NCBI GenBank assembly: GCA_009924095.1
Contig: RFSG01000014.1
Coordinates: forward strand, 1 to 38,672
Direction: 5' to 3'
Length of the DNA stretch: 38,672 nucleotides
Source of the DNA: Sphingobacteriia bacterium
GTDB taxonomy: Bacteria; Bacteroidota; Bacteroidia; J057; RFSG01
The notes beneath the pieces are model-generated. The model was not told where the DNA came from. It saw only the letters and a program-made list of their open reading frames with translations, and did no database searches. Shown piece by piece: positions 19,509 through 26,635 of this stretch. Position numbers and translations under genes: made by a program. Position 1 is the stretch's first letter, and every line of letters starts with the position of its first letter.

Positions 19509-19976
19509 TTAAAATTTAAAATGAGAAAACGCTTTGTTGGCCTCTGCCATTTTATGAGTATCTTCTTTCTTTTTGACAGAAGCACCCTCACCTTTAGATG
19601 CAGCAAGTAATTCACCTGCTAATTTTTCTTTCATTGTTTTTTCACCTCTGCGACGTGAATAGGAGATAATCCATTTCATTCCGATGGCTACTCTACGATC
19701 CGGACGCACTTCAGTAGGAACTTGAAAAGTAGCTCCCCCTACCCTACGACTTTTCACTTCCACAACTGGCATTACGTTATTTAATGCAGTAGTGAAAATT
19801 TCTAATCCTGGGGTTTCTGATCTTTTTTCAACCAAAGCTAAGGCATCATAAAAGATTCCATAAGCTGTTGATTTCTTACCACAAAACATTAAATTATTTA
19901 CAAAACGGGTAACCATTTCGCTTTGAAATTTAGGGTCAGGAAGTACCTGTCTTTTTTTTGCTCTCGCTTTACGCAT
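19509..19976 (-). CDS. rpsG: 30S ribosomal protein S7
   Basis: 155 aa primary assembly protein of the small-subunit head, contacting the E-site tRNA. Signatures: MRKARAKKRQVLPDPKFQSE at the start, VTRFVNNLMFCGKKSTAYGI FYDAL, and VEVKSRRVGGATFQVPTEVR PDRR. The C-terminal KMAEANKAFSHFKF is normal. In E. coli S7 represses the str operon; I did not find a defined site here. It lies 19 nt after rpsL and 18 nt before fusA. Confidence 0.98.
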   Translation of the reverse strand: MRKARAKKRQVLPDPKFQSEMVTRFVNNLMFCGKKSTAYGIFYDALALVEKRSETPGLEIFTTALNNVMPVVEVKSRRVGGATFQVPTEVRPDRRVAIGMKWIISYSRRRGEKTMKEKLAGELLAASKGEGASVKKKEDTHKMAEANKAFSHFKF

Positions 19977-19995
19977 ATGATCGTTTCAGGCTAAA

Positions 19996-20391
19996 TTATT
20001 TTTTCTTGGCTACCGGTTTAGCATTTTTCTTAGTACCGTATTTAGATCGGCTTTGTTTTCTATCATTTACCCCTGCAGTATCTAATGCACCGCGGATAAT
20101 ATGATAACGTACCCCTGGCAAGTCTTTTACCCTTCCTCCACGAATCAAAACAATTGAGTGTTCTTGAAGATTATGACCCTCACCTGGGATATAAGCATTC
20201 ACTTCTTTACCGTCACCAGATAGTTTTACCCTTGCCACTTTCCGCAATGCAGAATTTGGTTTCTTTGGAGTTGTCGTGTAGACACGTGTGCAAACTCCAC
20301 GACGTTGTGGACAGCTATTAAGGGCTGGAGATTTACTTTTCCAGACTTTTTTACTGCGACCTACCTTTACCAGCTGTTGTATCGTTGGCAT
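19996..20391 (-). CDS. rpsL: 30S ribosomal protein S12
   Basis: 131 aa decoding-centre protein and first gene of the operon. The conserved [14 protein letters not shown] segment has Lys at 43 and 44, and [11 protein letters not shown] has Lys89-Asp90. These are the positions where streptomycin-resistance changes usually occur; the residues seen are the sensitive type, and Asp90 corresponds to the residue methylthiolated by RimO where that enzyme is present. The Lys-rich C-terminus ([16 protein letters not shown]) is typical. The ATG lies about 50 nt downstream of the predicted transcript start. Confidence 0.98.
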   Translation of the reverse strand: MPTIQQLVKVGRSKKVWKSKSPALNSCPQRRGVCTRVYTTTPKKPNSALRKVARVKLSGDGKEVNAYIPGEGHNLQEHSIVLIRGGRVKDLPGVRYHIIRGALDTAGVNDRKQSRSKYGTKKNAKPVAKKK

Positions 20392-20430
20392 ATCCGATTA
20401 TCTAATTTTATTGATTATTGGAAGCTTTTA

Positions 20431-20445
20431 CTCTTTCAAAAAGAG
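20431..20445 (-). promoter_or_regulatory. Small hairpin at the 5' end of the ribosomal-operon mRNA
   Basis: A perfect 6-bp inverted repeat with a 3-nt loop (CTCTTT-TTG-AAAGAG on the minus strand) starts 5 nt after the -7 box, right where the transcript should begin. It could stabilise the 5' end of this long mRNA. It could also be chance, since the stem is short and AT-rich. Confidence 0.35.
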
Positions 20446-20450
20446 AACTG

Positions 20451-20482
20451 CAAAACTACTGGATTCAGCATCACCAGTCAAG
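20451..20482 (-). promoter_or_regulatory. Promoter of the rpsL-rplQ ribosomal operon
   Basis: On the minus strand CTTG (20479-20482) is followed after 20 nt by TAGTTTTG (20451-20458), an exact match to the Bacteroidota -7 consensus TAnnTTTG with near-consensus -33 box and correct spacing. Expected start near 20445, leaving a leader of about 50 nt before rpsL. No other gap in the following 17.8 kb is long enough to need its own promoter. Confidence 0.6.
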
Positions 20483-20605
20483 GAAGAGTTTTAAAAAAAT
20501 TACATATTCTTCATTTTTATTTAAGATAGCATTTTATATTTTGATTATCAAATAGATAACTTTTCCCCAAGTTTGGTATGAACTGGGTTTTCCACATTGA
20601 TTTTC

Positions 20606-20613
20606 TAACTTTG
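20606..20613 (+). promoter_or_regulatory. -7 element directly upstream of prmC
   Basis: TAACTTTG, an exact TAnnTTTG match, ends only 4 nt before the prmC ATG. A -33 box is weak (TTTT at about the right distance). If real, the transcript starts at or next to the ATG, so the mRNA would be leaderless or nearly so. Confidence 0.45.
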
Positions 20614-20617
20614 GCCG

Positions 20618-21475
20618 ATGTTAAGCCTCACCTGGAAGGAACTTTTTGATAAAACTCGGGAAAATTTATCCCAAAATCATTCTCCACAAGCTCAAAATTC
20701 TCTCGCCTATCGGCTACTAGAATGGACCTCAGGTTTTACCCGAACCCAACTTTCCCTGAACTGGGATTTGCCCGTTGCCCCAAACTTTTTCCAAAAATGG
20801 AAAGTCGGCATGAAGCGTTTGTCGTCCGGTGAACCCATACAATATATAGAAGCATTTACTCCTTTTTCAAATCTACTTCTCAAAGTCCATTCAAGTGCCT
20901 TAATCCCTAGACCGGAAACGGAAGAACTTGTTCAGTTGATTTTAGCACACCATCCTTCGACTGAAAAAATCTCTGTCTTAGATATTGGAACCGGGACAGG
21001 ATGTATTGGATTAGCATTAAAATATGCGCGCCCTTCCTGGGAAATAGTGGCTACCGACATTTCTGCTCAAGCTTTGGATTTGGCTAAGGAAAATGCACAG
21101 TTTTCCAGATTATCTATTGAGTTTCGACAACTTAATTTGTTATCAACTTCCGAAAATGAATATCCTGAGGTAAATATCATTGTTTCTAATCCTCCTTATA
21201 TCCCGGCTCCTGAAATTCAAGAAATGGATCGGAGTGTTAGTGCATTCGAACCCCATATTGCCTTGTTTACCCCTGCTGGCGACCCCCAATGTTTTTACAG
21301 AGCAATTGCTAAGCTTGCCAGCAGTAAGTTAAAGGATGAAGGGGAAGTATGGGTAGAAGGTCATCGGGATTATCTCCCTGAAACTAAAAATATCTTTGAA
21401 CGCCATGGATTTAAAAAAGTAACCTTAATAAGGGATTATAATGACAATCTTAGATTTTTAAATGCCCTAAAATAA
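20618..21475 (+). CDS. prmC: Release-factor glutamine methyltransferase PrmC
   Basis: 285 aa SAM-dependent enzyme that methylates the Gln of the GGQ motif in release factors RF1 and RF2. The N-terminal helical domain (1 to about 95) holds GEPIQYIEAFTPF. The Rossmann domain has motif I LDIGTGTGCIG at 121-131, an acidic residue in ATDIS at 147, and the catalytic NPPY at 191-194. Length and order match HemK/PrmC. It diverges from the ribosomal operon, a fitting neighbourhood for a translation gene, and converges on xerD with an 8-nt gap. Confidence 0.96.
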   Translation: MLSLTWKELFDKTRENLSQNHSPQAQNSLAYRLLEWTSGFTRTQLSLNWDLPVAPNFFQKWKVGMKRLSSGEPIQYIEAFTPFSNLLLKVHSSALIPRPETEELVQLILAHHPSTEKISVLDIGTGTGCIGLALKYARPSWEIVATDISAQALDLAKENAQFSRLSIEFRQLNLLSTSENEYPEVNIIVSNPPYIPAPEIQEMDRSVSAFEPHIALFTPAGDPQCFYRAIAKLASSKLKDEGEVWVEGHRDYLPETKNIFERHGFKKVTLIRDYNDNLRFLNALK

Positions 21476-21483
21476 GCTATTAT

Positions 21484-22380
21484 TTATTTTCTAGGATGGA
21501 AGGTTCGATGCACCTCCTTTAAATACGCTCGATCCAAATGCGTATAAATTTCAGTAGTAGTAATAGAAACATGCCCTAACATTTCCTGTACCGCTTTTAG
21601 ATCTGCCCCTCCTTCGACCAAATGGGTAGCAAATGAATGGCGAAAAGTGTGTGGACTAACCGTCACCCGAATTCCTGCTAAGGCACAAGTCTTTTTAATA
21701 ATTAAAAAAATCATGTTGCGGGTAAGTTTTTGACCCCTACGATTTAAAAAAACGACATCCTCAGCAGCCCTATTGGCCGGCGGGGTATGATTTCGAATTT
21801 GTTCCAGATAAATTTTTAATTGATGGATTGCCGACCCTCCAATCGGAACCAACCTTTCCTTATTTCCTTTTCCTGTCACCTGAATAAATTCATCCTCAAA
21901 AAAAATTCGAGAAATCTGCAAATTCACCAGTTCCGAAACTCTTAATCCACATGCATATAAAACCTCTAATAAGGCTCTATTTCTTTGTCCATTCGGTTCA
22001 CTTAAATCAATCGCTTGAAAAATCTTATCAATCTCCTCAATTGAAAGAACAACTGGCAGCTCCTTCGCTAACTTGGGAGAATCAATCCATTCGGTAGGAT
22101 CCAAAGCTTGAGGGTTTTCCAATAATAAAAACCAATGAAAAGACCTCAGGGCAGATAAAGTCCGGGCACGAGATCGAGGTCCTAAATAACAGGTCTCAGA
22201 GAGAAATACCAGAAACTTTCGTATATCCTCAGGTTTGATTTCAAGTGGAGATTGATAACCCTTTTCCTGCATAAAGGTTAAGTATCTTTCCAAATCTTGA
22301 CGATAGGCTAACCTTGAATTTACAGCCAACCCTTTTTCTATCTGAATATATTCAAAGTACTCTTGTAAAGAAGGCCACAT
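21484..22380 (-). CDS. xerD: Site-specific tyrosine recombinase XerC/XerD
   Basis: 298 aa. The N-terminal SAM-like core-binding domain covers about 1-90. The catalytic domain has all active-site residues: R147 (CGLRVSEL), K171 (TGKGNKERLVPI), H244 and R247 (SPHTFRHSFATH), H270 (MLGHVSITTT) and nucleophile Y279 (EIYTHLDRAY). Xer recombinases resolve chromosome dimers at dif together with FtsK. Whether this is the XerD or XerC paralogue cannot be settled without the partner; XerD is more likely from the C-terminal pattern. No integron, phage or dif-like site was seen next to it, so it is taken as the housekeeping enzyme. Confidence 0.92.
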   Translation of the reverse strand: MWPSLQEYFEYIQIEKGLAVNSRLAYRQDLERYLTFMQEKGYQSPLEIKPEDIRKFLVFLSETCYLGPRSRARTLSALRSFHWFLLLENPQALDPTEWIDSPKLAKELPVVLSIEEIDKIFQAIDLSEPNGQRNRALLEVLYACGLRVSELVNLQISRIFFEDEFIQVTGKGNKERLVPIGGSAIHQLKIYLEQIRNHTPPANRAAEDVVFLNRRGQKLTRNMIFLIIKKTCALAGIRVTVSPHTFRHSFATHLVEGGADLKAVQEMLGHVSITTTEIYTHLDRAYLKEVHRTFHPRK

Positions 22381-22393
22381 ATCCGGAAGTGAT

Positions 22394-22401
22394 TAGTTTT
22401 G
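22394..22401 (+). promoter_or_regulatory. Candidate -7 element of aroQ
   Basis: TAGTTTTG, an exact TAnnTTTG match, lies 19 nt before the TTG start of aroQ, in the 40-nt gap to divergent xerD. No good -33 box is visible at the expected distance. Confidence 0.4.
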
Positions 22402-22420
22402 TATAAAATATTATTTAACC

Positions 22421-22885
22421 TTGAAAATTCTCCTATTAAACGGACCTAATTTAAATGTATTGGGAAAACGAGATTCCTTAGTTTATGGAACTGAAAGTTT
22501 CGAAAAAATTCTGGATTGGTTACAACCTCAATTTCCTGACCTTGAAATTACTTATCAGCAATCGAATCATGAGGGACAATTGATTGATTGGATTCAGCAG
22601 GCTGAAGAAAGTGGTTTCAAAGGATTGTTGATTAATCCCGGTGGATATTCCCATTATTCAGTTGCGATTTTAGACGCTTTATTATTAGCTAAACTTTGGA
22701 AAGTTGAAGTTCACCTCTCTCCTATTTATGCTCGAGATAATTTTCGCCAACAATCCATGACGGCAGCAGGTTGCCATGGATTAATTGCTGGTTTTGGTAA
22801 AGAAAGTTATCGTTTGGGATTGGAGTTTTTAAGGAAACAGAGTTCCCATAAAGTTGGATTTAGAAACGAAGCGGATAGAAATTAG
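22421..22885 (+). CDS. aroQ: 3-dehydroquinate dehydratase, type II
   Basis: 154 aa, the usual size for the dodecameric type II enzyme, which converts 3-dehydroquinate to 3-dehydroshikimate in the shikimate pathway. Active-site features: LLLNGPNLNVLGKRD at 4-18, catalytic Arg17 and Tyr22 (VYG), the QSNHEGQLIDWI segment, Asn72 in INPGGYSHYS, and His98 in VEVHLSPIYAR. The start is TTG at 22421, since no ATG lies near the conserved N-terminus. It stands alone rather than in an aro cluster. Confidence 0.96.
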   Translation: MKILLLNGPNLNVLGKRDSLVYGTESFEKILDWLQPQFPDLEITYQQSNHEGQLIDWIQQAEESGFKGLLINPGGYSHYSVAILDALLLAKLWKVEVHLSPIYARDNFRQQSMTAAGCHGLIAGFGKESYRLGLEFLRKQSSHKVGFRNEADRN

Positions 22886-22911
22886 AAATATATACCTTCC
22901 CCTATTTTATT

Positions 22912-23892
22912 TTAAATCGGCAATACGGGTCGTTTTCTCCGATCCATCAATAAAACCCAAAAAACCATTAGCAGTAAAGTGCTGAAAGTAACTGTAAAAA
23001 CGATAATCATTCGTTTAGGCCGAGCTTTATATCCTGAGGGCTTTGCATAATTAATTACATGCAACAAACTTGGATAGGTTTCCAAGTGTTTTTTTCGAAA
23101 GAATCTTTCCCGTTGTAAATCGGCTAAGATCAGGTTAAGATTAAACAATTGGGTTGCCAACGCCATAGTTCTATCATAATGCACATGAAACTCGGGACTG
23201 ATATGACTTTTTTGATAAAGATAAGTAGCTACTGCATCGCTGAGGTTTTCTACTTGATAGATTTGATAACGGGTTCTATAATATTGAACCGAATCTCTCA
23301 GGGAATCAATTTGAACTTTCAGCTCTGCGATATTTCCTTCTACTTCTCTCAAACCTTCTTTTCTGGAGGCTACTTTATCTAAAAAACTATCTACATAAAC
23401 GATATAATCATTTGCGATTTGAGCAGCCAATACTGAATCTGTATCAAAAACTTCAATTTGTATAGTAGAAAACTGAGTAAAACTAACTTTTACCTTATCA
23501 TCATAAACTTTGTAAAATTTCTCAGAAGCAGTAAGCGCTGGACCTCCTTTGGGAGTTTCTAATCCATAATGCGCATACAAATCATATCGCATTGCCATAA
23601 GGTCTTTTAAAGAAGGAGCTTGAAGCAATGAAATAATCCGATCTACGTCTTCTACCTCCCCAGCTTCAAAGCCTCTAAACGCATTTTCAGAAAAATTAAA
23701 TTGTGTAATAGAGGAAATAGAAGGAGGGAAAATGGCTGCTGTAGATTTAAACTCTGGCTGCATGAACCAAGGACTTGTAAACAATATCCCAATCAGAGTT
23801 GCCACCCCACAAACGCCAATCAGCAATTTTCTTCTACCCCAAAGTTTCTCCCATTCGGAACGAAAACTGAAATCTACAAATAAATCATTCAT
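22912..23892 (-). CDS. Wzz-like polysaccharide chain-length determinant protein
   Basis: 326 aa inner-membrane protein with the layout of Wzz/PCP proteins: cytoplasmic N-terminus, a transmembrane helix at about 22-42, a large periplasmic part rich in helix (likely coiled coil about 165-215, with VEGNIAELKVQIDSLRDSV), and a second transmembrane helix at about 295-316 preceded by a Pro-rich segment (AKPSGYKARPKR). A short basic tail follows; there is no tyrosine-kinase domain. Proteins of this family set polymer length in O-antigen or capsule assembly. No glycosyltransferase or polymerase genes are near, so the polymer cannot be named. It has its own candidate promoter in the 70-nt gap after mgtE. 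Confidence 0.78.
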   Translation of the reverse strand: MNDLFVDFSFRSEWEKLWGRRKLLIGVCGVATLIGILFTSPWFMQPEFKSTAAIFPPSISSITQFNFSENAFRGFEAGEVEDVDRIISLLQAPSLKDLMAMRYDLYAHYGLETPKGGPALTASEKFYKVYDDKVKVSFTQFSTIQIEVFDTDSVLAAQIANDYIVYVDSFLDKVASRKEGLREVEGNIAELKVQIDSLRDSVQYYRTRYQIYQVENLSDAVATYLYQKSHISPEFHVHYDRTMALATQLFNLNLILADLQRERFFRKKHLETYPSLLHVINYAKPSGYKARPKRMIIVFTVTFSTLLLMVFWVLLMDRRKRPVLPI

Positions 23893-23905
23893 ATTATCTA
23901 GAGGG

Positions 23906-23936
23906 CAAAGCTAAGAAAATACCTATAACTGATAAA
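23906..23936 (-). promoter_or_regulatory. Promoter of the Wzz-like gene
   Basis: On the minus strand TTTA (23933-23936) is followed after 19 nt by TAGCTTTG (23906-23913), an exact -7 consensus. It lies 13 nt before the ATG, in the gap between mgtE and this gene, so the two may be transcribed separately. Confidence 0.5.
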
Positions 23937-23962
23937 CGCTATTTCATTAATGGGGAGATGGA

Positions 23963-25312
23963 CTACAATAAAACTGCTGATGCCAGCCCAAGTAATAAGG
24001 TATATCCCAATATATCTGTCATGGCGGTGATAAAAATGGAGGAAGCTACTGCAGGATCTATATTAATTTGTTTTAATACCAATGGGATCACCGATCCTGC
24101 CATACCAGAAATTAAGAGATTAGCTGCCATTGCAAAAAACACTACCAATCCGAGTTTTATATCTCCCTCATAAGCATAAGCCATTAAGGAAACCGATAAG
24201 CCGATTAATACCCCGTTGGTAAGCCCTACCCATAATTCTTTGGTAATAATGCCGATAATTTTCTCTCTGGAAATATCTTCTGTCGAAATCCTTCTGAGGG
24301 TAATTGCCAGGGTTTGAGTTCCCCCATTTCCGGCAACACCAGCAATAATGGGTAAATAGGAAGCGATAATCACCAACTTTTCCAAGGTACCATGGAACGC
24401 TAAAGTTATCAATCCCGCCAAAGAGGCCGTAAACAAGTTAGCCAATAACCAGGGAATTCGAGTTTTAACAGATTCATACCATCCACCTCGCAGTTCTGCA
24501 TCTTCAGAAACCCCTGCAAAGCTTAATAAATCTTCGGTGGATTCTTTTTCAATCACATCTAATACATCATCAAAGGTTATCCTACCTAATAATTCCATGT
24601 TCTCCCCAACCACGGGTAAAGAGGGAAGGTTATACCGACTGAATATTTTTGCTACTTCCTCTTGATCGGTGCTTGCTTTTACATACACCATTTTACGCTC
24701 AGCGATTTCTTTCATCTCTTGAAAGGGCTTTGCACGAAGTAAATTCTTAAAGGAGACGATACCCGTAAGTTTATTGGCTTTATCAATGATATAGAGATAA
24801 TAAAAATCATCTACCTCCTCAGATTTCCGGACAATTTCTTCCATCGCTTGTTTGCGGGAGAAATTTTCTGGGATAGACATAATCTCCATGGACATAAGCC
24901 TACCCGCAGAATCCTCTGGGTACGCCATTAATTGTCGTATATCCGCCGCATCTTCCTTATCAACCCTTTCAAGATACTCTGCTTGTTCCTCTTCAGGTAA
25001 GGCTGCAATAAGATCGGTTGCATCATCCGAATCGAGTTCGTTAAAGATTGCCTTGGATTGTTCGATGGAAAGCCATTCCAACAGTTCCTCTGGATGGGTT
25101 TCGGGATCCATCTCCGATAACACATCCGCCGCCAACTCAGGAGGCATTCGCGTAATTAGGGCAACCCGATCTTCTGTATTCAGATCTTCTAATATCCTCG
25201 CCAAATCACTCGCATGGTGGTGAGATAACAATTCAGTTAAACGACCTAAATCATTATGCTCCACATATGCCAATAATTGTTCTTCTATTTCTTGAAGATC
25301 CGAGGATATCAT
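23963..25312 (-). CDS. mgtE: Magnesium transporter MgtE
   Basis: 449 aa. The cytosolic N domain (about 1-130) has the repeated helical LLxxLxxEE style (LITRMPPELAADVLSEMDPE), followed by two CBS domains (about 135-255, with the GRLMSMEIMSIPE and VYVKASTDQEEVAKIFSRYN segments) that sense Mg2+ and gate the pore. The membrane domain (about 283-449) has five helices, the GVAGNGGTQTLAITLRRIS signature and the pore Asp433 in AMTDILGYTLLLGLA. All parts are intact. No magnesium riboswitch is evident in the 73-nt upstream gap, which seems too short for one. Confidence 0.96.
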   Translation of the reverse strand: MISSDLQEIEEQLLAYVEHNDLGRLTELLSHHHASDLARILEDLNTEDRVALITRMPPELAADVLSEMDPETHPEELLEWLSIEQSKAIFNELDSDDATDLIAALPEEEQAEYLERVDKEDAADIRQLMAYPEDSAGRLMSMEIMSIPENFSRKQAMEEIVRKSEEVDDFYYLYIIDKANKLTGIVSFKNLLRAKPFQEMKEIAERKMVYVKASTDQEEVAKIFSRYNLPSLPVVGENMELLGRITFDDVLDVIEKESTEDLLSFAGVSEDAELRGGWYESVKTRIPWLLANLFTASLAGLITLAFHGTLEKLVIIASYLPIIAGVAGNGGTQTLAITLRRISTEDISREKIIGIITKELWVGLTNGVLIGLSVSLMAYAYEGDIKLGLVVFFAMAANLLISGMAGSVIPLVLKQINIDPAVASSIFITAMTDILGYTLLLGLASAVLL

Positions 25313-25388
25313 AACTGTAAAATTAGCAAGTTCAATCGGTAACCATAGGGGTTTCGCTGAAAAGTCCTGAAGACCTGCTATTCGAGTG

Positions 25389-25396
25389 TATATTTG
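25389..25396 (+). promoter_or_regulatory. Candidate -7 element of the radical SAM gene
   Basis: TATATTTG, an exact TAnnTTTG match, lies 22 nt before the TTG at 25419. It falls inside the coding frame if the GTG at 25386 is used, which argues for the later start. The -33 region is not convincing. Confidence 0.38.
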
Positions 25397-25418
25397 TGCA
25401 AAATATCCCCATTATTTC

Positions 25419-26444
25419 TTGTTTACCACCGTTCAGGACAGCCTTACCTTACTTAGAACCTTAAGTGTTCGTAAAGTGATTAACTATTTACTGTTAATCC
25501 TAACTTATCATATTTCAAAATGGTCAGGCAAGCCCCGACATGCGGGAATGCCCGCCAGTATTGGGTTTGAACCTACTACCTCCTGTAATCTCAGATGTCC
25601 GGAATGCCCTTCCGGTATGCGTTCTTTTACACGACCTACCGGGATGCTAAAATTGGATTATTTCGAACATCTCATTGATGAAGTCCACAAAGATTTAATT
25701 TATCTGATTTTATATTTTCAGGGAGAACCGTATTTAAATCCGGATTTTTTGAAGATGGCCTCGTATGCGAGTAAAAAGGGAATCTATACAGCAACAAGCA
25801 CGAATGCTCATTATTTGACGGACGACAATGCGCGTAAAACTGTAGAAAGTGGACTAAGCCGAGTCATTATTTCTATAGATGGAACTACTCAAGAAACCTA
25901 TTCTGCCTATCGAGTGGGCGGAAACTTGGAAAAGGTATTGGAAGGCACTCGGAATTTGGTAAAGTGGAAAAAACAACTCAACTCTCCTACCCCGGTAATT
26001 TTATTTCAGTTTTTGGTGGTTAAGCCGAATGAACATCAAATAGAAGAAGTAAAAGCTTTAGGAAAAGAAATTGGGGTGGATAAGGTGGTTTTAAAAACCG
26101 CTCAGGTATATGAATATGAACAAGGAAATGAATTGATTCCGATGTTAGATCAATATAGCCGTTATCGGTTAAATCCCCTTACCGGTAAGTATGAGATCAA
26201 AAATGCATTGCTGAATCATTGTTGGAAATTATGGCAAGGAGCTGAAGTAACCTGGGATGGAAAAGTGCTTCCTTGCTGTTTTGATAAAGATGCACAATGG
26301 GAAATGGGTCAAGTGGGTGCATTAACCTTTAAGCAAATCTGGAGAGGAGAAAAGTATCGGGAGTTTAGAAGTCAGGTCTTAAAAGGTAGAGACCAAATTG
26401 ATATCTGTAGAAATTGTACGGAAGGAACCAAAGTTTGGGGTTAG
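25419..26444 (+). CDS. Radical SAM/SPASM domain protein
   Basis: About 341 aa from TTG at 25419; a GTG at 25386 would add 11 residues (352 aa), and the first ATG would remove a hydrophobic N-terminal segment that I recall as part of this family. Numbered on the 352-aa form, the 4Fe-4S radical SAM motif CxxxCxxC is C67-C71-C74 (TSCNLRCPECPSG). A C-terminal SPASM-type cluster has Cys at 279, 297, 298, 341 and 344 (LPCCFDKD, ICRNCTEG), implying at least one extra Fe-S cluster. Other conserved pieces: YFQGEPYLNP, STNAHYLTDDNARKT, ISIDGTTQETY. Such enzymes modify peptides, proteins or other substrates; no precursor peptide is seen nearby, so the substrate is unknown. Convergent with the subtilase gene. 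Confidence 0.88.
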   Translation: MFTTVQDSLTLLRTLSVRKVINYLLLILTYHISKWSGKPRHAGMPASIGFEPTTSCNLRCPECPSGMRSFTRPTGMLKLDYFEHLIDEVHKDLIYLILYFQGEPYLNPDFLKMASYASKKGIYTATSTNAHYLTDDNARKTVESGLSRVIISIDGTTQETYSAYRVGGNLEKVLEGTRNLVKWKKQLNSPTPVILFQFLVVKPNEHQIEEVKALGKEIGVDKVVLKTAQVYEYEQGNELIPMLDQYSRYRLNPLTGKYEIKNALLNHCWKLWQGAEVTWDGKVLPCCFDKDAQWEMGQVGALTFKQIWRGEKYREFRSQVLKGRDQIDICRNCTEGTKVWG

Positions 26445-26480
26445 TTTACTTTTTTTATAACCCTAGAAAGTATATTAACA

Positions 26481-26615
26481 TCTTATCTATAAATCATTAA
26501 TACTATAATTTAATAGTAATGTTTTATACTTCTTAGGTAAAAAAATTACTGTTGATCTGTTATTTTCTAGAATAGATAAACTGTATCAGGCTTGCTTCTG
26601 ATATTATAGATAAGA
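26481..26615. repeat. Inverted repeat with 12-bp arms enclosing about 110 nt of AT-rich DNA
   Basis: TCTTATCTATAA at 26481-26492 is repeated as its exact reverse complement at 26604-26615. With one bulged A the stem extends to 15 bp. It fills most of the 191-nt gap between two convergent genes. Inside lies a smaller AT-rich dyad (TACTAT...ATAGTA) and no coding frame. It might act as a structured termination zone or be a small non-autonomous element; neither is proven. Confidence 0.5.
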
Positions 26616-26635
26616 AATACTACTTAATATCCCTT

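Noticed and set aside
20392..20617. Sigma70-like -35/-10 boxes between rpsL and prmC
   Set aside because: A TTGAC is present, but the downstream element is TAGTTTTG, which fits the Bacteroidota consensus better than TATAAT; treated as such.
21484..22380. The tyrosine recombinase as an integrase marking a genomic island
   Set aside because: Length, motifs and neighbours (prmC, aroQ) are those of the housekeeping Xer protein; no attachment repeats, tRNA or cargo genes lie next to it.
25313..25385. Possible magnesium riboswitch (M-box-like) upstream of mgtE
   Set aside because: The gap is only 73 nt, contains no obvious multi-stem structure or terminator, and the M-box is far longer.
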